DNA from: Inia geoffrensis
Taxonomy: Eukaryota > Chordata > Mammalia > Artiodactyla > Iniidae
Direction of reading: 5' to 3'
Length of the DNA: 64,000 nucleotides
Assembly: GCA_036417435.1 (NCBI GenBank)
Contig: CM070904.1
Coordinates: 14,862,835 to 14,926,834 of the forward strand
The translations under genes and the position numbers were made by a program. The notes under the pieces are model-generated. The model did not search any database, had not been told where the DNA came from, and saw only the letters and a program-made list of their open reading frames with translations. Shown here in pieces: positions 60,131-64,000 of the stretch. Each line of letters opens with the position of its first letter. Position 1 is the stretch's first letter.

Positions 60131-61108
60131 CATATAAACCAGTAGACAAAATAAATCTCAGGGGTTAGCCTAGCCATAGAAGAATAGTGCTCATGGCAAT
60201 CACCTTGGCCGGGCCAGTTAGGGAAGTCAGAATAACTGGACTTGAAATCACACCGCGCACCCTCCCACCTTCTCTAGAAGCCCTCATCTGTCTGTTGGCT
60301 TGATCCCCCAGCTTGTGCTGGGACCCTCTCTTTCCTCCCTACCCATCAGGCTCTTCTTGAACCTTCAGGGCTCAGTCCTATCAGGAGCCCCCCCATATCA
60401 CCAGGCTTGTTGGGGGAGCTGACAGCTGAACTCCAAAGTGCTTGTTTACACCTTGACATTTGGGGGGTTTTCATAAGTTCCTGTTTGTTTCACCAAATAG
60501 ACTCTAAGTTCTTCAAATGGGCCTTCATCTTTCACTCTCCTTGTTTACCTCCCCCCATCCTTCGACCTAACTTCCAGCATCCTGCCCTGAGTGGCAGGGC
60601 AAGGTCAAAAATATTTTAGGGATGACTCATGTATTCTCCAGGGCTGATCATCTCATTTGTTTAATATGCACACCCTTGGCACCCATATTTTGTCAAAGAA
60701 TGATAGCCCTTTCAACAACAGTGTTTTAGTCCACTTGAAATGACTCAAGTTAATCCTATGACATCTGGGATTAGTTCCCCCAGGAGCTCAAAAGTAATAC
60801 AGTGGTAAATATAAATAATTCTTCTCTTTTTGTTTCTCATATGCCATTCCACTATTTCATAGCTCCATGTTGCAAGTTGGCCAAGGACACAAGGGGTTAA
60901 TTTTAGCTGGACAGAGAAAGGAATAGCCCAGGCACAGCACTGGGGCTGATAGAGAGCAATCCTAGAACTAGGGCAGTGCGGGAGGGTGGGTTGGCAGGTG
61001 CATTTCACAGAGGAGGGTCTCCTTCCTCACCTCTGACGGACGCCCGCATCATGACCACAGGCAATTCGGCATGACTGAACAATCGAAAATCTCTTTTGTC
61101 TTACACAG
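60131..61108. other. intron sequence
   Basis: A weak L2-like patch lies at about 60490-60600. The segment ends with the acceptor 'ctcttttgtcttacacag' at 61091-61108. Confidence 0.4.
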
Positions 61109-61219
61109 TTCTTCCGTGCTCACTGGCAATTATTACTGATGGCTGGGCATGCTGACATCTTGGCAGAGTGGGGCCTTCCTGCTGGGGAGAGGGGTTTTGA
61201 GTTTGATGTCCCAATGTGA
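61109..61219 (+). CDS. last coding exon of an unrecognised gene, with stop
   Basis: It starts after a good acceptor and continues the phase-0 frame for 36 codons to TGA at 61217-61219. The peptide reads FFRAHWQLLLMAGHADILAEW then a Gly/Glu-rich end FEFDVPM. The helical, hydrophobic start and lack of stops support coding. The four visible exons sum to 158 residues plus stop. I found no clear polyadenylation signal near the stop, so the 3' UTR end is unknown and a later alternative exon is possible. The family was not recognised. Confidence 0.6.
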   Translation, partial: FFRAHWQLLLMAGHADILAEWGLPAGERGFEFDVPM

Positions 61220-62149
61220 CTTTGATGGAGTTGGACAAACTTCTCAGGCTTGGTGGACCTTCGCCCAGGCTGGAAATCTCCCCTGGGCAGTAGAAAACAT
61301 CTGAGACACCCAGACCCTAAATGGGGTATTTTTGCTTTACGAATCCCGAAATCTCTGGGGGCTGCAGCCAGAAGAGCCTGAGGAAGGCAGAGCTGGGGTT
61401 CAGTCTCCAAGGCCCTAAGTGGTAGCTATGGAGTCCCTCAACTTAGGGAGTTAGGATGTGGTGTCCCAGCCCTTTGCTAGGTTGGACCAGGCCCAGTACA
61501 AGCTTTCCTGAGTTGAAGAAATGCAGAGGGTGAGTTAGCCTGGGCTCTACTACTGGGAAAGTTCTATCCTGGGGATGTGCCTTTAAAGAAGACCACATGC
61601 TATCTGCAATTAGGTGGCCTGGAGAGATAGGTTTGGAAGAAAGACAAGGATGGGAATCATGGTAGTAGCTGGAAGTGAATGTCAGTGGATGGATTAAGTC
61701 TGGTATAGAACTGAAGGGTTCTAGAAAATGGGCAGTGATTCCAGAGTCAGGATGAAGCAGGGCATCTGGAAGTTAATGCCATGAAGGCTGGTCATCTACT
61801 ATCATCACCATGTTACATGTGTACCTGGAGTGTGGACTCAGACAGACTTTGCTGGGGGCTGGGCTCGACACCTGGTTTAGCAACCAGGACCTAGCATGTA
61901 CCCAACCACATGGCCCTGAGGAATGACATTTGTAATCTCAGAGCTCAGGAATAATTGTCAGAGAAACACTTCAAGTTGCCAGAAGCCTACCTCTGTCCTA
62001 GCCGGTCATCCCTGCTCGGATGACATGTTAAGCTTCTTGTGTCTAAGTAGAGGTGTCTGATAGAGTCTTTCCCTTCCCCAGTCCTTGGCCCAAATTCCTT
62101 ATAAGATTTGTTCCAATGGAATCCTTCTTTATAGGCCAAGGATGCAAGC
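61220..62149. other. 3' UTR or downstream sequence
   Basis: Sequence after the putative stop. No canonical AATAAA was found here. Confidence 0.4.
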
Positions 62150-62620
62150 TGTTATTCAGTATGTGTGATGTGTCAGACGCTGAGCCTGCTTTGAGTTTGT
62201 AAGAATAGTCTTACAGCCAAATGAAGGGGAAGGAGACGGCTATGCATGTGGGCTTTGAACCCCAGAGGTAAAAAGTTCTGAGGTAATCAAGAGGAAGCAT
62301 GATTCAAGTATGTGCAGAGAGGAGCGGATGCCTGTGTAGGGCTTTGAAGGATGAATAGGAGTTCTCCAGGTAGATAGGGGAAGGGAGTGCATGACAGAAA
62401 GAAGGAATAGCTTATGTAGAAGTACAGAGGCTAAATTCCTTGATGTGTTCAGGGAACTGGAAGGGAGGGTCAGGTCATAAAGCTCTTGTGTGCCTTGGTA
62501 AGGGTTTTGGACTCAATCTTGTAGATGATGGGGAGCCAGTGAAAGGTTTTAATGAGAGTGTTTACACAGTCATACATTTAACAAAGACAGCTTGAAATGA
62601 AGAACCTTTCTTAAGCAGAA
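62150..62620 (-). mobile_element. L2 3' region, antisense
   Basis: 'gtgatgtgtcagacgctgagcc...' then '...ggaatagcttatgtagaagtacagagg...ggttttggactcaatcttgtag...ggggagccagtgaaagg' follows L2 on the complementary strand. Confidence 0.65.
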
Positions 62621-63455
62621 CACAGTTAGAGCAGGAAGAGGTCTGGATCCACAGACAGGAAAGGCAGACTCTGCTCACTCAGCCAGTTGATGGCATGATC
62701 CACAGTCACTCATTTCCCCTCCAGGTCTTTGCAGTCACATCAGCCAAATCCCTTCTGAAATATAGTTTTGTAAGCAGAGCATCAATGTAAGATAATGGAT
62801 ACAAAAGCTCTTCGGGAAAAAAAATGAAATATAAATGCAAGATGCAGCCATCCTGTTATTATTTTCTGCCTGAGCTCTTAAGAAAAATAGCAAACCTATA
62901 GGCTCTGAGTGCCCATACTGCCACCCAGGAAGGCTTAGGCGCACAGCTTCTCAAGATGCGCTGTAGAAAATGGAGAGCCACATCAGCTGCTTATGGGTGT
63001 GCCAAATCGGTTCAACTAGGGTGTCGGACTGTCTGGTGCCCTCCCAGCTGGGGGAAGGATTTGTTGGGGTTTTAAGGGTTGGCAATAGCTTCTCCCCTCC
63101 CCGGTCCCACCCTCCAGCAAGGCCCCAAGGAATCACCACAGGCGGGCTAATCTCCGAGAGGCTCCAGTGACAGTGAGGGACAGATTGATCATTGACTGAC
63201 AGGCCCCCAGGCCAGCTTGGAACGCCTGCTTGGGGTGAACTGGCAGTGCTTTCTGCTCTCCGGAGTTCATGGGAATTTGCTGTTCTTGTACAAACAGCCT
63301 CCCATGCGTGCAGGCTGGAGAGGCAGGGGCTCAGCATGCTCAGAACACAGGGAAATCCCTCAGATGCCTGGAAGAGCAAAGGACTGCTCAGAGGTGTCCT
63401 CTGCTCCTTCCTCAGCACCCAGACTCACACTAGCTGTTCTATTTTCAATTGCTAC
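62621..63455. other. unique, stop-poor sequence
   Basis: Three overlapping frames of 115-155 codons occur on both strands between 62951 and 63629. They have no splice, domain or codon signal that favours one of them. Confidence 0.4.
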
Positions 63456-63600
63456 CAAGCAATCAGCTTTGGACCGATTTTGGAGATTCGATTCTGTCAC
63501 CAACAAGCTGTGTTACCACAGGTCACTCTGCTTTCCTTTTCAGTGTCTCGGTCTCCTTATCTGAAAACGAGACTAGATAATTCTGGGGATTGCTGGCATC
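63456..63600 (+). mobile_element. MIR fragment, sense
   Basis: 'gattcgattctgtcaccaacaagctgtgttaccacaggtcac...tgtctcggtctccttatctgaaaac' is a MIR core in sense orientation. Confidence 0.6.
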
Positions 63601-63604
63601 GACA

Positions 63605-63745
63605 GAGTGGTAAAAGGAAAAGACCTTAGATTTGAAGTCAGCAGATGGGGATTTAAACCCAGCTCTGTGGCTCCCTGGTTGTCTGATCTTGAGGAAGCTG
63701 GTCTGTCTCATCTACACGGTGCCTGGCATTGTGTAACTTCTCCAT
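63605..63745 (+). mobile_element. second MIR fragment, sense
   Basis: 'gaccttagatttgaagtcagcagatggggatttaaacccagctctgtggctccctgg' restarts the MIR order directly after the previous fragment. Confidence 0.6.
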
Positions 63746-63746
63746 G

Positions 63747-63822
63747 TAATAATAAATATGAATGTAATAATAAATATTTATTAATAATAAATAAATAATA
63801 AATATGAATAATAAATAATACA
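63747..63822. repeat. (AAT)n-rich microsatellite
   Basis: AAT/AAAT repeats with TATG interruptions. Confidence 0.85.
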
Positions 63823-64000
63823 TATACTTAGGCATAACCGTGTTCCTGATACGCAAGCATTAGTCAACGCAAGCACATCATTAGAACAGTTTCAGGACAA
63901 TAGGCTCCAAGTGACAAAAATCTCATGATTCTGCTGGGCAGCTGTGGTTTGCAGTGTTGCCCTCAGAAAGGCCCTCAGGAGCCTCTGGAGTGCTAGCCCC

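Noticed and set aside
62951..63629. Overlapping frames of 155, 145 and 115 codons on both strands
   Set aside because: They overlap each other without any sign that one is favoured. MIR sequence runs into the right end.

Overview
The window is nuclear DNA from a mammal, most likely a cetacean. Seven copies of a roughly 200-bp tRNA-derived SINE lie in it. Each has the head 'gcttccctggtggcgcagtggttgag', a GC-rich body and an A tail, and the set matches the CHR SINE class of whales and dolphins. The L1 3' ends are of the cetartiodactyl type. Older mammalian repeats (L2, MIR, MLT1/MaLR LTRs, L1M, one Tigger-like transposon) fill much of the rest. No bacterial, phage or organelle features were seen. 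Most open frames are chance frames or repeat remnants.

Layout: 0.8-3.6 kb, two old L1M copies facing each other, one split by an MLT1 LTR. 3.6-13 kb, mostly unique sequence with L2, MIR and MLT1 fragments. 13.1-18.5 kb, a 30-bp minisatellite, a SINE inside a MIR, an intron-less copy of the ATP-synthase subunit gene ATP5MK (USMG5/DAPIT) whose 58-codon frame is still open, a 5'-inverted L1, and two SINEs in opposite orientation. 18.5-32.8 kb, mixed unique sequence with LTR, L2 and SINE insertions. 32.8-40.7 kb, a three-level nest: an old L1M is split by a near full-length L1, which is itself split between ORF1 and ORF2 by an insertion that looks like an L1-mediated 3' transduction. 40.7-51.9 kb, unique sequence with a Tigger-like element, L2, L1M and SINE pieces.

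The only likely host protein-coding gene is at the right end, on the + strand. Four exons (51921-52067, 56152-56308, 58111-58172, 61109-61219) have good splice sites, compatible phases and one open frame that ends in a stop codon. Together they give the last ~158 residues of a protein I do not recognise. The 5' exons would lie upstream, possibly outside the window. A twin-primed L1 fragment with a 16-bp target duplication has landed directly in front of the second of these exons, leaving only 23 nt of the original intron next to the splice acceptor.

Repeat family names are by eye from remembered consensus sequences. Fragment ends are approximate unless a target-site duplication fixes them.
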